A DNA stretch of 64,000 nt from Bacteroidales bacterium (GCA_910574205.1 CAJSYJ010000002.1:186001-250000); one strand, 5' to 3'. Positions 30,264 through 38,601 are shown, counted from the stretch's first letter. Program-made: numbers and translations. The notes: a model not told the origin generated them from the sequence alone.

Positions 30264-31199
30264 ATGTTGAGTAGAAGATTGCTTAGAATAAAGGTCATAA
30301 AGAGTCTGTATTCATATCTCAAATCGGGATCGACGAACATGATGGCATCGGAAAAGACTCTCATGCAATCGATCGACAAATGTTACGATCTCTACTTTCT
30401 GATGATGACGCTCGTAGTCGACGTGGCGCGTTATGCCGAAAGCCGTCAGGAGCTAGCACGTCAGAAGCAACTACCCACATACGAGGATCTCAACCCCAAC
30501 CGCCGCTTCGTCGACAACCGCGTGGTGCATCTCATATCGACCAGCGATTCGGTAAACGACCGTCTGGCCATGCGCAAGCTGTCGTGGGCGCAGCAGGGCG
30601 ATCTGGTAAAGGACATATACAACCGACTAATCGCGGCCGATTTCTACAAGGCATACATGACCTCTTCGGAGGATTCGCTGGCCGCCGATCTGAAATTCGT
30701 CGAGGATTTCTTCCGCTGGTTGGAGAGCGACGAGCAGCTGGAAAATACGCTCGACGACATGTCGATCCTCTGGAACGACGATCTGGGTTTCGCCCTGATA
30801 ATGGTCATCCGCACCCTGTCGGGCATACGTCCCTCGACCAAAGAGATCAAGGTGCTGCCCGAGTTCAAGAGCGACGACGATGCGGAGTTCGCACGCACGC
30901 TCTTTGAGAAGGCTCTGTTGCAGTACACCGATAACCAGAACATCATAGACCGCTTCACGCGCAACTGGGACGTCGAGCGCATAGCTTTCATGGACAATCT
31001 GATACTGTCCGTAGCGACCACCGAGTTGGTTACATTCCCTTCGATTCCCGTCAAGGTCACGCTCGACGAATATATCGAGATAGCCAAGTTCTACTCGACG
31101 GCCGGCAGCGGCGTCTTCATCAACGGCGTGCTCGACAAGATCGTCGGCGAGCTGACCGAGGAGGGCAAGATACGCAAAAGCGGCCGCGGCCTTATCTGA
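30264..31199 (+). CDS. nusB: Transcription antitermination factor NusB, long form
   Basis: A 311-aa protein. The C-terminal ~140 residues are the NusB helical fold (NWDVERIAFMDNLILSVATTEL, then VKVTLDEYIEIAKFYSTAGSGVFINGVLDKI), which with NusE binds boxA RNA in rRNA operons. The N-terminal ~165-residue helical extension is usual in Bacteroidetes and absent from the ~140-aa E. coli protein. Its TGA overlaps an ATG (TGATG at 31197-31201) leading into a nine-G tract before the next gene. Confidence 0.93.
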   Translation: MLSRRLLRIKVIKSLYSYLKSGSTNMMASEKTLMQSIDKCYDLYFLMMTLVVDVARYAESRQELARQKQLPTYEDLNPNRRFVDNRVVHLISTSDSVNDRLAMRKLSWAQQGDLVKDIYNRLIAADFYKAYMTSSEDSLAADLKFVEDFFRWLESDEQLENTLDDMSILWNDDLGFALIMVIRTLSGIRPSTKEIKVLPEFKSDDDAEFARTLFEKALLQYTDNQNIIDRFTRNWDVERIAFMDNLILSVATTELVTFPSIPVKVTLDEYIEIAKFYSTAGSGVFINGVLDKIVGELTEEGKIRKSGRGLI

Positions 31200-31206
31200 T
31201 GCCGGA

Positions 31207-31215
31207 GGGGGGGGG
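31207..31215 (+). repeat. Nine-G homopolymer tract in a translation start region
   Basis: A run of nine G lies between the ATG at 31199 that overlaps the nusB stop and the ATG at 31225 of the DUF1573 gene. With nine G the first ATG is out of frame and meets a stop after nine codons; ten or seven G would join it to the DUF1573 frame. Confidence 0.6.
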
Positions 31216-31224
31216 AAACGAGCG

Positions 31225-31686
31225 ATGAGGCGACGTTCGGGAATAGTGTATGCCGCAGCGGCTGCGATGATTATCGTGACCGCTGCGGCATACGTTTTGC
31301 TGTCGAGGGGCTGTGCCGGCGTCAGACGAGAGACCGTAAGCGCTGCCGACGCGCCATATCGCGGCATAACGGTCGATCTGGTCTGCGGCCGCCGGGTATG
31401 CGACACGATCCGAATGGGCGTCGTACACCCGTCCGAGATCGCCGCCAGACGGATAAGATTCGTCAACACGACCGACCGCCCGATAGCGCTTGCCGACTAC
31501 CGCACCACATGCGGCTGCACGACGATAAGGCTGCCGCAGCGCGCGCTGGCACCGGGAGAGCATGCCGACGCCGAGTGCCGCTTCGATGCCGGCGGGCTAT
31601 ATTCATACCAGCTCAACGTCTTGGAGATCGTAGCCTCCGAGCCGGGAGTATCGGTAACGCTGCTCGTCGAGGCCGAAGTCGAATAA
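31225..31686 (+). CDS. DUF1573 domain protein, membrane-anchored
   Basis: A 153-aa protein with an N-terminal hydrophobic segment (~9-26) that may be a signal anchor, then an Ig-like DUF1573 domain with RFVNTTDRPIALADYRTTCG and LAPGEHADAECRFDAGG. Such domains are common in Bacteroidetes exported proteins of unknown role. It starts 25 nt after nusB and probably shares its transcript. Upstream ATG 31199 could act as an alternative start if the G tract changes length. Confidence 0.8.
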   Translation: MRRRSGIVYAAAAAMIIVTAAAYVLLSRGCAGVRRETVSAADAPYRGITVDLVCGRRVCDTIRMGVVHPSEIAARRIRFVNTTDRPIALADYRTTCGCTTIRLPQRALAPGEHADAECRFDAGGLYSYQLNVLEIVASEPGVSVTLLVEAEVE

Positions 31687-31689
31687 TTA

Positions 31690-31720
31690 TTTGGATATAC
31701 GTTTTTTTTTCATATCTTTG
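31690..31720 (+). promoter_or_regulatory. Consensus promoter of yajC
   Basis: TTTG at 31690-31693, a 19-nt spacer and TATCTTTG at 31713-31720 match the full Bacteroidetes -33/-7 consensus. It lies 47 nt ahead of yajC. Confidence 0.8.
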
Positions 31721-31767
31721 CGGATAAGCAAACGGATTTGCAAACATTAAATTAAGAGAATAGAATT

Positions 31768-32190
31768 ATGATCGATTTACTTTTCATTCAGGGCGAGACC
31801 GCCGAGACGACCGTCGCGGTACAGACCGAAGCCCCCGCCGTCCGTCAGGCGGAAGTCATCGAGGTGGAGTCTAAGAACGCAAATGCCAAGGACATGCAGC
31901 AGACACCTCCGGGAGGCGGCTGGTCGTTCTGGGTAATGATAATCCTTATGATCGGCGTTCTGTGGCTGTTCATGTGGCGTCCCGAATCGAAGCGCCGCAA
32001 GGCTATGGCCAAGTTCCGCGAGGGCTTGAAGAAGGGCGACAAGATCATTACCGCAGGCGGTATCTACGGCACCGTGAAGGAGGTCAAGGAGGCGAGTCTG
32101 CTGATCGAGGTCGACAGCAACGTCACGCTGCGCATCGACAAGAACATGGTAGTCGGCGACCCGTCGCAGGCCCAGCAGCCCGCAAAGTAG
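31768..32190 (+). CDS. yajC: Preprotein translocase subunit YajC
   Basis: A 140-aa accessory subunit of the Sec-SecDF holotranslocon. After a Glu/Ala/Gln-rich N-terminal stretch there is one membrane helix (~50-70, WSFWVMIILMIGVLWLFMW). The YajC core follows: RPESKRRKAMAKFREGLKKG and ITAGGIYGTVKEV. The N-terminal extension is longer than in E. coli. secDF is not adjacent. It has its own promoter and terminator. Confidence 0.93.
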   Translation: MIDLLFIQGETAETTVAVQTEAPAVRQAEVIEVESKNANAKDMQQTPPGGGWSFWVMIILMIGVLWLFMWRPESKRRKAMAKFREGLKKGDKIITAGGIYGTVKEVKEASLLIEVDSNVTLRIDKNMVVGDPSQAQQPAK

Positions 32191-32229
32191 TCGAGGCCTG
32201 ACGTGAAGCCGCATCGCGGCGACGACACA

Positions 32230-32262
32230 GCCCCCGGAATCGCATGATTCCGGGGGCTTTTG
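32230..32262 (+). terminator. Rho-independent terminator of yajC
   Basis: A 12-bp perfect stem (32230-32241 with 32246-32257) with loop GCAT, followed by TTTTGTCT. Confidence 0.88.
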
Positions 32263-32406
32263 TCTCCTGCATGCCGATTATCATCCCGTAACGGCATTCG
32301 CGGCAGCTCGTCCCGCCGGCCGATGCGAGCACCGCCTAATGGCGGCCGGACAGTACGCAGATGCGATTTGGTGCGATTGTTGAAACGATTCGAGACAGTG
32401 ATATGT

Positions 32407-32485
32407 TTCAACGTTTTCGTTAAGCCGAGCGCAATCGAGCTCGCTCGAATTGCCGAGGCGGAGAAAATGTCGAAAGAAATTCAAC
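32407..32485. repeat. Palindromic repeat element, copy B
   Basis: This copy carries GTTTTCGTTAAGCCGAG, a hairpin (GCAATCGAG with CTCGAATTGC, one bulge) and TGCCGAGGCGGAGAAAA. TTCAAC direct repeats flank it (32407-32412 and 32480-32485). It ends 25 nt before the OmpA-like start codon. Confidence 0.65.
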
Positions 32486-32509
32486 ATTAACCGAATAAAA
32501 ATTATCATT

Positions 32510-33331
32510 GTGAAAACTCTCTTTTACTCTTTGATTTCGGTCTGCGCACTCTCGCTCGCCGCTACGGCGCAGGCGCAGAACACAGGCATGTACTCTTCGC
32601 AGGGCGCCTACGGAGAGCGTCTGCTCTCGGAACGTACCGAGGGCGATTACATCGTGCGCCGCTATCTGATAAAGGGCACCCAGCCCCGACAGGCCGACTT
32701 CACGGTGCAGTACGCCGTAAGCAAGGCGCAGGTATCGGGACAGTTCGACGAGAACTCGGCCGAGCTGCGCGCCATAGGCGACTTCATCGAACGCATGCGC
32801 CGCGACTCGATGATCGACGTAAGGAACATCGCGATCATCGGCTACTCGTCGCCCGACGGCACGGCGGCATACAACCAGCGTCTGGCACGCAGCCGCGCCG
32901 AAGATCTCAGGACGTGGCTCAATACGCGCTACGGTCTGTCGAACAGCTATTCGGTAAGCGCCGAGGGCGTTGTCGAGCCGTGGAGCGCATGCGCAGACAA
33001 TGTGCGCGGATCGTCGTTGCAGAACAAGAGCACGATACTCGATATAATAGATTCGGCCGACCCCGCATCCACCGTCGAGCGTCGCCTCAAAGCCCACCCC
33101 ACGGCATGGAGCTGGCTTCGCACCGAGGTACTGCCGTCGCTCAGACGCACCGTCGTCCGCTTCAACTACACCGAGGACCGCATCGACGAGCGTCGCGAGC
33201 TGATACCCCGTCCGCAGCCCGAGCCCGAAGTAGAGATCATCGAGACGGTGACGCGTCCCTGCTGCTGCGAGGAGTCGATGGACGAGTCGTTCGGCGTGAT
33301 AGTCGTAATGGACGCCGCCCTGATAGACTGA
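32510..33331 (+). CDS. Exported OmpA-like (peptidoglycan-associating) protein
   Basis: A 273-aa protein. GTG at 32510 begins a clear signal peptide (to ~residue 22, ATAQAQ). An OmpA-like domain covers ~80-140: FDENSAELRAIGDFIERM, then IIGYSSPDGTAAYNQRLARSRAEDLRTWL. The C-terminal ~100 residues are unassigned and end with a Pro/Glu stretch, three consecutive Cys and a hydrophobic tail. It probably binds the cell wall or lies in the outer membrane. An upstream ATG (32450) would start within the palindromic repeat and is rejected. Confidence 0.75.
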   Translation: MKTLFYSLISVCALSLAATAQAQNTGMYSSQGAYGERLLSERTEGDYIVRRYLIKGTQPRQADFTVQYAVSKAQVSGQFDENSAELRAIGDFIERMRRDSMIDVRNIAIIGYSSPDGTAAYNQRLARSRAEDLRTWLNTRYGLSNSYSVSAEGVVEPWSACADNVRGSSLQNKSTILDIIDSADPASTVERRLKAHPTAWSWLRTEVLPSLRRTVVRFNYTEDRIDERRELIPRPQPEPEVEIIETVTRPCCCEESMDESFGVIVVMDAALID

Positions 33332-33366
33332 CAGCCGGGGCGCGCGAGTCGATAACGGGACAAATA

Positions 33367-33398
33367 TTTGGAAATACCGAATCGTTTTCGTATCTTTG
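33367..33398 (+). promoter_or_regulatory. Consensus promoter for the 93-aa gene
   Basis: TTTG (33367-33370), a 20-nt spacer, then TATCTTTG (33391-33398). Start codon lies 35 nt beyond. Confidence 0.7.
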
Positions 33399-33432
33399 CA
33401 CTAAGCAAGGAAGATTCTAAAACGATAATAGT

Positions 33433-33714
33433 ATGGCAAATTTAAGAAATCTGAAAAAGGAGATCGACTACCGTTTGGAGGAGTTCGTGTTCGATTGCGA
33501 AATGGCGATCTATTTCCAGCCCAACAAGGAGGACGAAGTAGTCAAGCTCATGGAGAAGGCTGTCGAGTTGCGCAACGCACTCTACGTCAAGGCCAACAAT
33601 CCCGACGAGCCGAAGAACGCATCGCTCGTGCGCAAGTACTATGCTGCAATGCGCCGCGATATGGTCGCAAGTTTCGAAGGACTCTTCGGCGATCTGAGCG
33701 CCCTGAACAAATAA
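33433..33714 (+). CDS. Conserved small helical protein, unknown function
   Basis: A 93-aa soluble protein predicted almost entirely helical (LKKEIDYRLEEFVFDCEMAI near residue 7 and an RKYYAAMRRDMVASFEGLFG stretch near the end). No signal or catalytic motif is visible. A strong promoter and a strong terminator frame it as a single-gene transcript, so it is likely well expressed. I recall similar short Bacteroidetes proteins but know of no function. Confidence 0.75.
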   Translation: MANLRNLKKEIDYRLEEFVFDCEMAIYFQPNKEDEVVKLMEKAVELRNALYVKANNPDEPKNASLVRKYYAAMRRDMVASFEGLFGDLSALNK

Positions 33715-33735
33715 TCTTTTCCGGAAGGATCTTAC

Positions 33736-33768
33736 CGGCCGTCGGCAACCCCGACGGCCGTTTTTTTT
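33736..33768 (+). terminator. Rho-independent terminator
   Basis: A 10-bp stem (33736-33745 with 33751-33760) with a 5-nt loop and a run of eight T. Confidence 0.92.
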
Positions 33769-33822
33769 GCTGCCTCTACAAAACCCGCACATCGCCCGGC
33801 AAAGATAATTACGCCGAAACAG

Positions 33823-33853
33823 TTTGGAGATGAGAAAATTATCCGTATATTTG
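33823..33853 (+). promoter_or_regulatory. Intact consensus promoter of a broken peptidase gene
   Basis: TTTG (33823-33826), a 19-nt spacer, then TATATTTG (33846-33853). It precedes the C10 peptidase pseudogene start by 71 nt. Confidence 0.7.
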
Positions 33854-33924
33854 TAAACAACCACAAACAATACAACTTACAGAGAACACACGACAACATT
33901 TCAAAATCCTAAACAACCACCGAC

Positions 33925-35465
33925 ATGAGGCCACTTTTCCGAATTATCGCATTCATGTCGATATGGATATCGGCCGCCGCATGCAGGGCGGACTCCGCCA
34001 TCGGCCAAGGAGGCGGCGAACTCCCCGAGCCGGTCATATCGGCAAGTACCACAATCTCGCCCGAGAGGGCTCTGGCCGAGCTCGGTGCGGCACTCGATGC
34101 CATGTATCCGCAGACCCGCGGTCATTCCCGCAAAACCTATTCGCGACAAAATCTCGTCGTATGCGGCGGCTGTGCCACCAGATCGGAATCAACGGCAGGC
34201 ATGCCCGATACGCTGGCATACGTGGTCAATTTCGACAACTCCGAAGGGTTCGCCGTCTTGGGTGCGCAACAGGGTTTGTAGCCCGTATACGCTCTTACCG
34301 AATCGGGCAGCATGGATGTCGAGAAGTTTCAATCATTGCTCGAAAGCGAATACGAAAGTCTGCACGATATATACATCAAAAACGATTATGTCGAAGACGA
34401 TGATATTTGCGATTGCGGCTATACGGGCGACGGCGAACACGAATGTATCGGGGACGATGAAGACGATATTATATTCGAAGAGGACGAAGATATGCCGATA
34501 AGACTTACGGCGCACTCCGTAGCGGACGATATGCTTATATTTGAGCGCAACTATCATATGATACAAAACATACGGCTCGACCAAAACAGACCGGCGGCAA
34601 GTTATTCGACCGTAATATCATTCGAGTGGAAATACACCGATTTAGTCGAACCGCTGCTTGAAAACGACTGGTGGCATCAGCGGTCTCCTTTCAACGACCG
34701 CTGCCTGGAAGGCTGCCCTGCCGGATGCGTCGTAATAGCCACGGCGCATATCATGGCTTAGAATCAAATTCCGGCGCAACCTGCATTCGGCGGAATGAAG
34801 TGCGACTGGGAAATGATGAAAACCGAACCCAATGTAGATGAAAATGGAAATATAATCAAAACACCTGAAACGGAAAAACAATTTCCACAGCTCGCCGCAA
34901 TGTGTTACGAACTCGGCCGATCGAATAATTGCAACGTCGACTATTCTTCCAATGGCAGCAGTGCATTGGCTAACGGAGCCAAAAGGACACTGCAAAACTA
35001 CGGTTTCAGAAATGTGACCAAGCGCACCGGCTTCGGCAGCAAAAACCAGAACCGAGCCGCAAATTCGATACTTGCCGGCAAACCGGTATATCTCGGCGCA
35101 CAGGGCAAAGAATTTTCCGCTAAAACAAAGCAATGGACAGCCGCCGGCATGCGTTCGTACTCGACGGATATGTCGAATGCTATTATGAACGCGTAGACAA
35201 AGTATATTTCCACGATGGAACAAGCCAAAAGTACAGAACGACGAGTTCGCCCGAAAAAATGATTCATATAGTTTGGGGTTGGGGAAACAAGAATATACCG
35301 AAAAAAAACGGCGTTAGCCGTAACGGCTATTTCAAGCTGAGCGACGATATCCGGACAAATCACAGATACAATAACTGGGATTCCAAACCCGAGGCGGGGC
35401 AGGATTACGGAAAGACGTCGTACCGCTTCGACTGGGGTTTCAGAATGATAACATACGATATTTAA
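33925..35465 (+). pseudogene. Broken C10 (streptopain-like) cysteine peptidase with Spi pro-domain
   Basis: Reading through gives a ~510-aa exported protein: signal peptide, Spi-type inhibitory pro-domain (TLAYVVNFDNSEGFAVLGA), then the C10 catalytic domain with active Cys in CPAGCVVIATAHIMA and active His in RHAFVLDGYVE. The frame is broken by TAG at 34279-34281, TAG at 34759-34761 and a one-base frameshift between about 35130 and 35160, just before the His motif. Each stop replaces a residue expected to be sense. Three independent lesions make a functional protein unlikely despite the intact promoter. Composition is lower in GC than the flanking core. Confidence 0.85.
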
Positions 35466-35471
35466 TCTGCC

Positions 35472-36248
35472 ATGAAAAAACTATTTACCTGCATTTGCAT
35501 AATAGCGGCGATAATGACGGCCGGATGCCGAGTAGGAAGAGATCTACCGCCGGAAAGCTATCTATTTACAATCGTAGATTGCGGGCACTTCGTGCACAGC
35601 TACTGGATCTACGATGCGATATGCTTGAAACCTGCCGGCGATAAAGGGGCTCTGGCAATAGGGATTCCCGAATCGGCATATTACGTATGGTTCGCATCGG
35701 TAAGAAAAAAACGCGAGCTATATCTCGATCTGTGCCGCAAATACGATGATTTCGATTATAAAGAGATCATGGATATGCCGAGTACGATATACATCGACAG
35801 TCGACCGGAACGCATATTCTCGGGGATATCGTTCCGATCGGTGGATTTGGTGTGCGACAAAGATTTCGACGAGCAGCATCCCGCAGGAACATCGCTCGCC
35901 GACATATCGCAGCTGCATTCTAAGTCGGCCATGCCCCTATTCGATAAAATGCGCGGCGGGCAAAAAGAGTTCATGCAATCCGAAATACGGAACATTATCG
36001 TAGAAGAGCTGCCATTTGCAAAGCCATTGGACAAATTGACCGAATACGACCTTGCGGTAATGTCATCTTCGGTATTCTATAATTTCAAAGCAGGATGGCC
36101 GGAGTACGACAAATTCGTTTTGGCATATATCGATATCGATCCGCCTGCGGTGCCGGGAGCCTATACGTTTACCGTCACGATGACCACCACCGACGGAGAT
36201 ATATTCGAGGACTCGCTGACAATCGAATGGAACGGCTCCGATATATAG
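35472..36248 (+). CDS. Lipoprotein of unknown function next to the C10 pseudogene
   Basis: A 258-aa protein with a lipobox (MTAGC, Cys ~19) and no membrane helix beyond the signal. The body is mixed alpha/beta with conserved-looking DCGHFVHSYWIYDAICL near residue 35 and a C-terminal Ig-like strand pattern (YTFTVTMTTTDGDIFEDSLTIEW). It begins 6 nt after the pseudogene, so it was probably its operon partner. Some Bacteroidetes C10 peptidases are paired with small exported inhibitors or accessory lipoproteins; that role is only a guess. Bases 36249-36424 beyond it show nothing recognisable. Confidence 0.7.
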   Translation: MKKLFTCICIIAAIMTAGCRVGRDLPPESYLFTIVDCGHFVHSYWIYDAICLKPAGDKGALAIGIPESAYYVWFASVRKKRELYLDLCRKYDDFDYKEIMDMPSTIYIDSRPERIFSGISFRSVDLVCDKDFDEQHPAGTSLADISQLHSKSAMPLFDKMRGGQKEFMQSEIRNIIVEELPFAKPLDKLTEYDLAVMSSSVFYNFKAGWPEYDKFVLAYIDIDPPAVPGAYTFTVTMTTTDGDIFEDSLTIEWNGSDI

Positions 36249-36424
36249 CGGCAGCCGATCGTGCCCCCATGCGGACTATGCGGAGATTCAGACCAGACGG
36301 CCGCTTTGTTTGCTGCCTGCCCGGGTCATACGCACCGATGCCGGAAAAACGAAAACAGCCCATGCCGGGACCTTATCCGGCAGGGGCGTCGAAAAATCAT
36401 AATTAGTACGAGTCGCAGAGTCGG

Positions 36425-36838
36425 CTATCGCCCGCCCTGTGCTCCGTTCTTGCTCGCGATGACAGAGTCGATATAAGCCTTGATCTTCGGGGCGGGATCC
36501 TGCCAGTCGGCGGGCTTGATGACCTTGCCGTCCTTGGGGTTGTAGTGTGGTTTGCCGTCCGGCCACAGCTTCGACATGTTGGCCTGCTGCACGATGTCGA
36601 ACAGTTCGTCGGCTTCGAGCCCCATCTCCACGAGCGTACCCAATGCGAAATAGATAAGATCGATCATCGCGTCGGCCTGCTCGTAGATATCCTCTGCGAC
36701 GAGAAACTCGGCCACCTCCTCGTTCATCCACTTGCCGCGCGACAATGCACGTTTTTTGTCAACCATTTTCGGTACTCCGGCTACCGGATGTCCGAATTTT
36801 TCGTGAAATTCACGAACGTCGTTCCACTCCTTCTTCAT
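36425..36838 (-). CDS. MazG/PRA-PH-like nucleoside triphosphate pyrophosphohydrolase
   Basis: A 137-aa all-helical protein: MKKEWNDVREFHEKFGHP, then the metal-binding MNEEVAEFLVAEDIYEQADA with the EExxE and ExxD arrangement of the MazG/PRA-PH superfamily. Members remove pyrophosphate from nucleotides or phosphoribosyl-ATP. The GKPHYNPKDGKVIKPADW tail resembles Cof-like phage and bacterial members. ATG at 36838 is supported by the promoter at 36872; longer versions would start inside or upstream of it. It is the last likely core gene before the mobile element. Confidence 0.82.
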   Translation of the reverse strand: MKKEWNDVREFHEKFGHPVAGVPKMVDKKRALSRGKWMNEEVAEFLVAEDIYEQADAMIDLIYFALGTLVEMGLEADELFDIVQQANMSKLWPDGKPHYNPKDGKVIKPADWQDPAPKIKAYIDSVIASKNGAQGGR

Positions 36839-36871
36839 GACTGCATGCGGGGCAAAGCTTTTCCCCCGGGA

Positions 36872-36879
36872 CAAAGATA
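36872..36879 (-). promoter_or_regulatory. -7 promoter element of the pyrophosphohydrolase gene
   Basis: The minus strand reads TATCTTTG, 34 nt ahead of the chosen ATG. Confidence 0.6.
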
Positions 36880-37234
36880 CGAAGAATTTTGGATAAAGTA
36901 AGGTTATGGAGAGGAATAAGGTTAAGTGTTTGAGAGGCAGAAATGTTACCAGTTGATTCTCGTCGAGTTGCGAAAAGGTCGAAAAGCAGGATTTCGAGAG
37001 GTTGAGCAAAGGATTCGTTACTTATCCGTTGCCTTTTCGAAGGCTGGGGAGAGGTTGCAGAAAGCTTCACTACGTCTCTCTGAAAACGGGTCTGCACTTC
37101 GAGGGACGCCGGTTTTCTCGCAAGAGTTCACGACAAAGGTAGTCGTTTTACTCGGAGTTTCGCAAAAAGACGGCTTCGGTGTTGAAAGCATAGTATCTCA
37201 TTCTATGTTCCGCTTTGCTTTTCACGGCTTCAAA
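36880..37234. other. Intergenic region at the left end of the element
   Basis: About 355 bases without a credible gene. Overlapping ORFs on both strands show no protein-like pattern. The last ~150 bases look like the leader of a Bacteroidales element integrase, and an attachment site is expected here, but no direct repeat could be paired with the right end. Confidence 0.4.
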
Positions 37235-37276
37235 TAACTCTATATCAGTTAATTTTGCAAACGGTTAATAGAGTTA
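37235..37276 (+). promoter_or_regulatory. Integrase promoter inside an inverted repeat
   Basis: TAATTTTG (37250-37257, TAnnTTTG) lies between two arms of a 9-bp inverted repeat, TAACTCTAT (37235-37243) and ATAGAGTTA (37268-37276). The second arm touches the integrase ATG. The arms could be an operator or recombinase arm-type site controlling integrase expression. Confidence 0.5.
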
Positions 37277-38601
37277 TGAATCACGAGGATGTAAAGGTTG
37301 CGTTCTACCTCAAAACGAACGTTTTCGGCAAGCCGAGGGCAGAGACGAACTCGTTCGCACTATGCCGAGGCGAGAAAAGGTGCACGAACGTGAACGAATC
37401 AGACAGTGCGGGTCGTTGCCCCGTCATGGGTCGCTTGACTGTCGGAGGGTCGGAGTGCGTGTTCAGTGCCAAGATGCTCGCGCCGCGTTCGATGTGGGTG
37501 TCGGGTCGCGCCAAAGGCAAAAGCGCCGAGGCGGTCGAAATCAATCGTCGATTAGACGAGCTGCGGGCTTCGGCACTGGCGATCTATCGTGAGCAGTCGG
37601 CTATCCGCGACCGAGTAACGGCCGAAGAGGTCAAATGCCTGCTGCTGGGTATGGCTGCCGGTCAGGAGACACTGCTCGATTACTTCCGCTCGTATATCGA
37701 ACATTTCGAGCAACGGGTGGGCGTAAACCGCACAGTCAAATCGGCACGCACCTATCGTTGCGCCTACGAACACGTCGAACGATTTCTATCGGAGCGGCTG
37801 CGGCTGTCGGATATTCCCTTCTCGGCTTTGAATCGGTCGGTCGTCGATAAGTTCGACTTATATCTGCGCACGGAGCGGAAACTGGCTCCGAACACCATCG
37901 TTCTCTACATGTCGCGCCTGCATACGGTCATCAACAAAGCCATCGCCGCAGGCATCATCACTGCCGACCCGTTCGCCGGCTACGAACCTCCGCGTCCCGA
38001 GCGCAAACGACGTTACCTCACACGCGAGGAGTTGCAACGGCTGATGACTACACCGCTCCATTCGCCGAGACTCTATCTTATTCGCGATCTGTTTCTCTTC
38101 TCGTGCTATACGGGCATCAGCTACGGCGATATGTGCCGCTTGACCGTTGCGAACCTCGAAACAGCAGACGACGGAACGGTCTGGATCAAGGCCGCACGCG
38201 AAAAGACGAACGTGGAGTTCGAGATACCGTTGCTGGATTTGCCGCTTCATATCATCGACAAATACCGCGATACGACATCGGACGGCAAGTTGCTACCCAT
38301 GTACGGAAACTCGGAGTTGAACAAGGGATTGAAAAGCCTTGCTACGGTCTGCGGTATCGACCGCAAGCTGACCTTTCACGGGTTGCGGCACAACTTCGGG
38401 ACGCATATCACCCTCTCGCTGGGCGTACCGATCGAAACCGTCAGCCGCATGATGGGACACCGGCGGCTGATGACTACTCAAATCTATGCTCATGTAACGG
38501 ACAGAAAGGTGGACGAGGATACGAAGCAGTTACGAAGATTGTCCGCGAGCCGAAAACTTGAACTCTATGAAGAGCCGAAAGCCGAGCAGGCGAACGATTG
38601 A
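37276..38601 (+). CDS. Tyrosine recombinase/integrase with an in-frame repeat insertion
   Basis: A 441-aa site-specific recombinase that should integrate and excise the element. It has an N-terminal arm-binding-type domain (CPVMGRLTVGGSECVFSAKM), a SAM-like core-binding domain (~110-215) and a catalytic domain with HGLRHNFGTH (the HxxR motif) and GHRRLMTTQIYAHVT (nucleophile Tyr). The first catalytic Arg position reads SCYTGISYGDM; IntDOT likewise lacks that Arg. Residues ~16-38 are encoded by a 69-nt palindromic repeat and have no place in the family; removing them restores LKTNVNESDSAGRCPVMGR, typical of relatives. Start at 37276 rather than 37255 because the promoter lies at 37250. Confidence 0.93.
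   Translation: MNHEDVKVAFYLKTNVFGKPRAETNSFALCRGEKRCTNVNESDSAGRCPVMGRLTVGGSECVFSAKMLAPRSMWVSGRAKGKSAEAVEINRRLDELRASALAIYREQSAIRDRVTAEEVKCLLLGMAAGQETLLDYFRSYIEHFEQRVGVNRTVKSARTYRCAYEHVERFLSERLRLSDIPFSALNRSVVDKFDLYLRTERKLAPNTIVLYMSRLHTVINKAIAAGIITADPFAGYEPPRPERKRRYLTREELQRLMTTPLHSPRLYLIRDLFLFSCYTGISYGDMCRLTVANLETADDGTVWIKAAREKTNVEFEIPLLDLPLHIIDKYRDTTSDGKLLPMYGNSELNKGLKSLATVCGIDRKLTFHGLRHNFGTHITLSLGVPIETVSRMMGHRRLMTTQIYAHVTDRKVDEDTKQLRRLSASRKLELYEEPKAEQAND
37315..37391 (+). repeat. Palindromic repeat element, copy C, in frame inside the integrase
   Basis: An 8-bp direct repeat ACGAACGT (37315-37322 and 37384-37391) brackets the repeat core GTTTTCGGCAAGCCGAG...TGCCGAGGCGAGAAAA, with a CGAAC/GTTCG hairpin in the middle. 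The net insertion is 69 nt (23 codons), so the reading frame is kept. The core aligns with copies A and B. Confidence 0.75.

Noticed and set aside
33925..35465. Amber recoding (readthrough) of the C10 peptidase
   Set aside because: A third lesion, the frameshift near the active His, would also need to be bypassed; a pseudogene is simpler.
36926..37237. 103-aa open frame upstream of the integrase
   Set aside because: No domain pattern, overlaps the divergent promoter region and competes with an equally long antisense frame; treated as intergenic.
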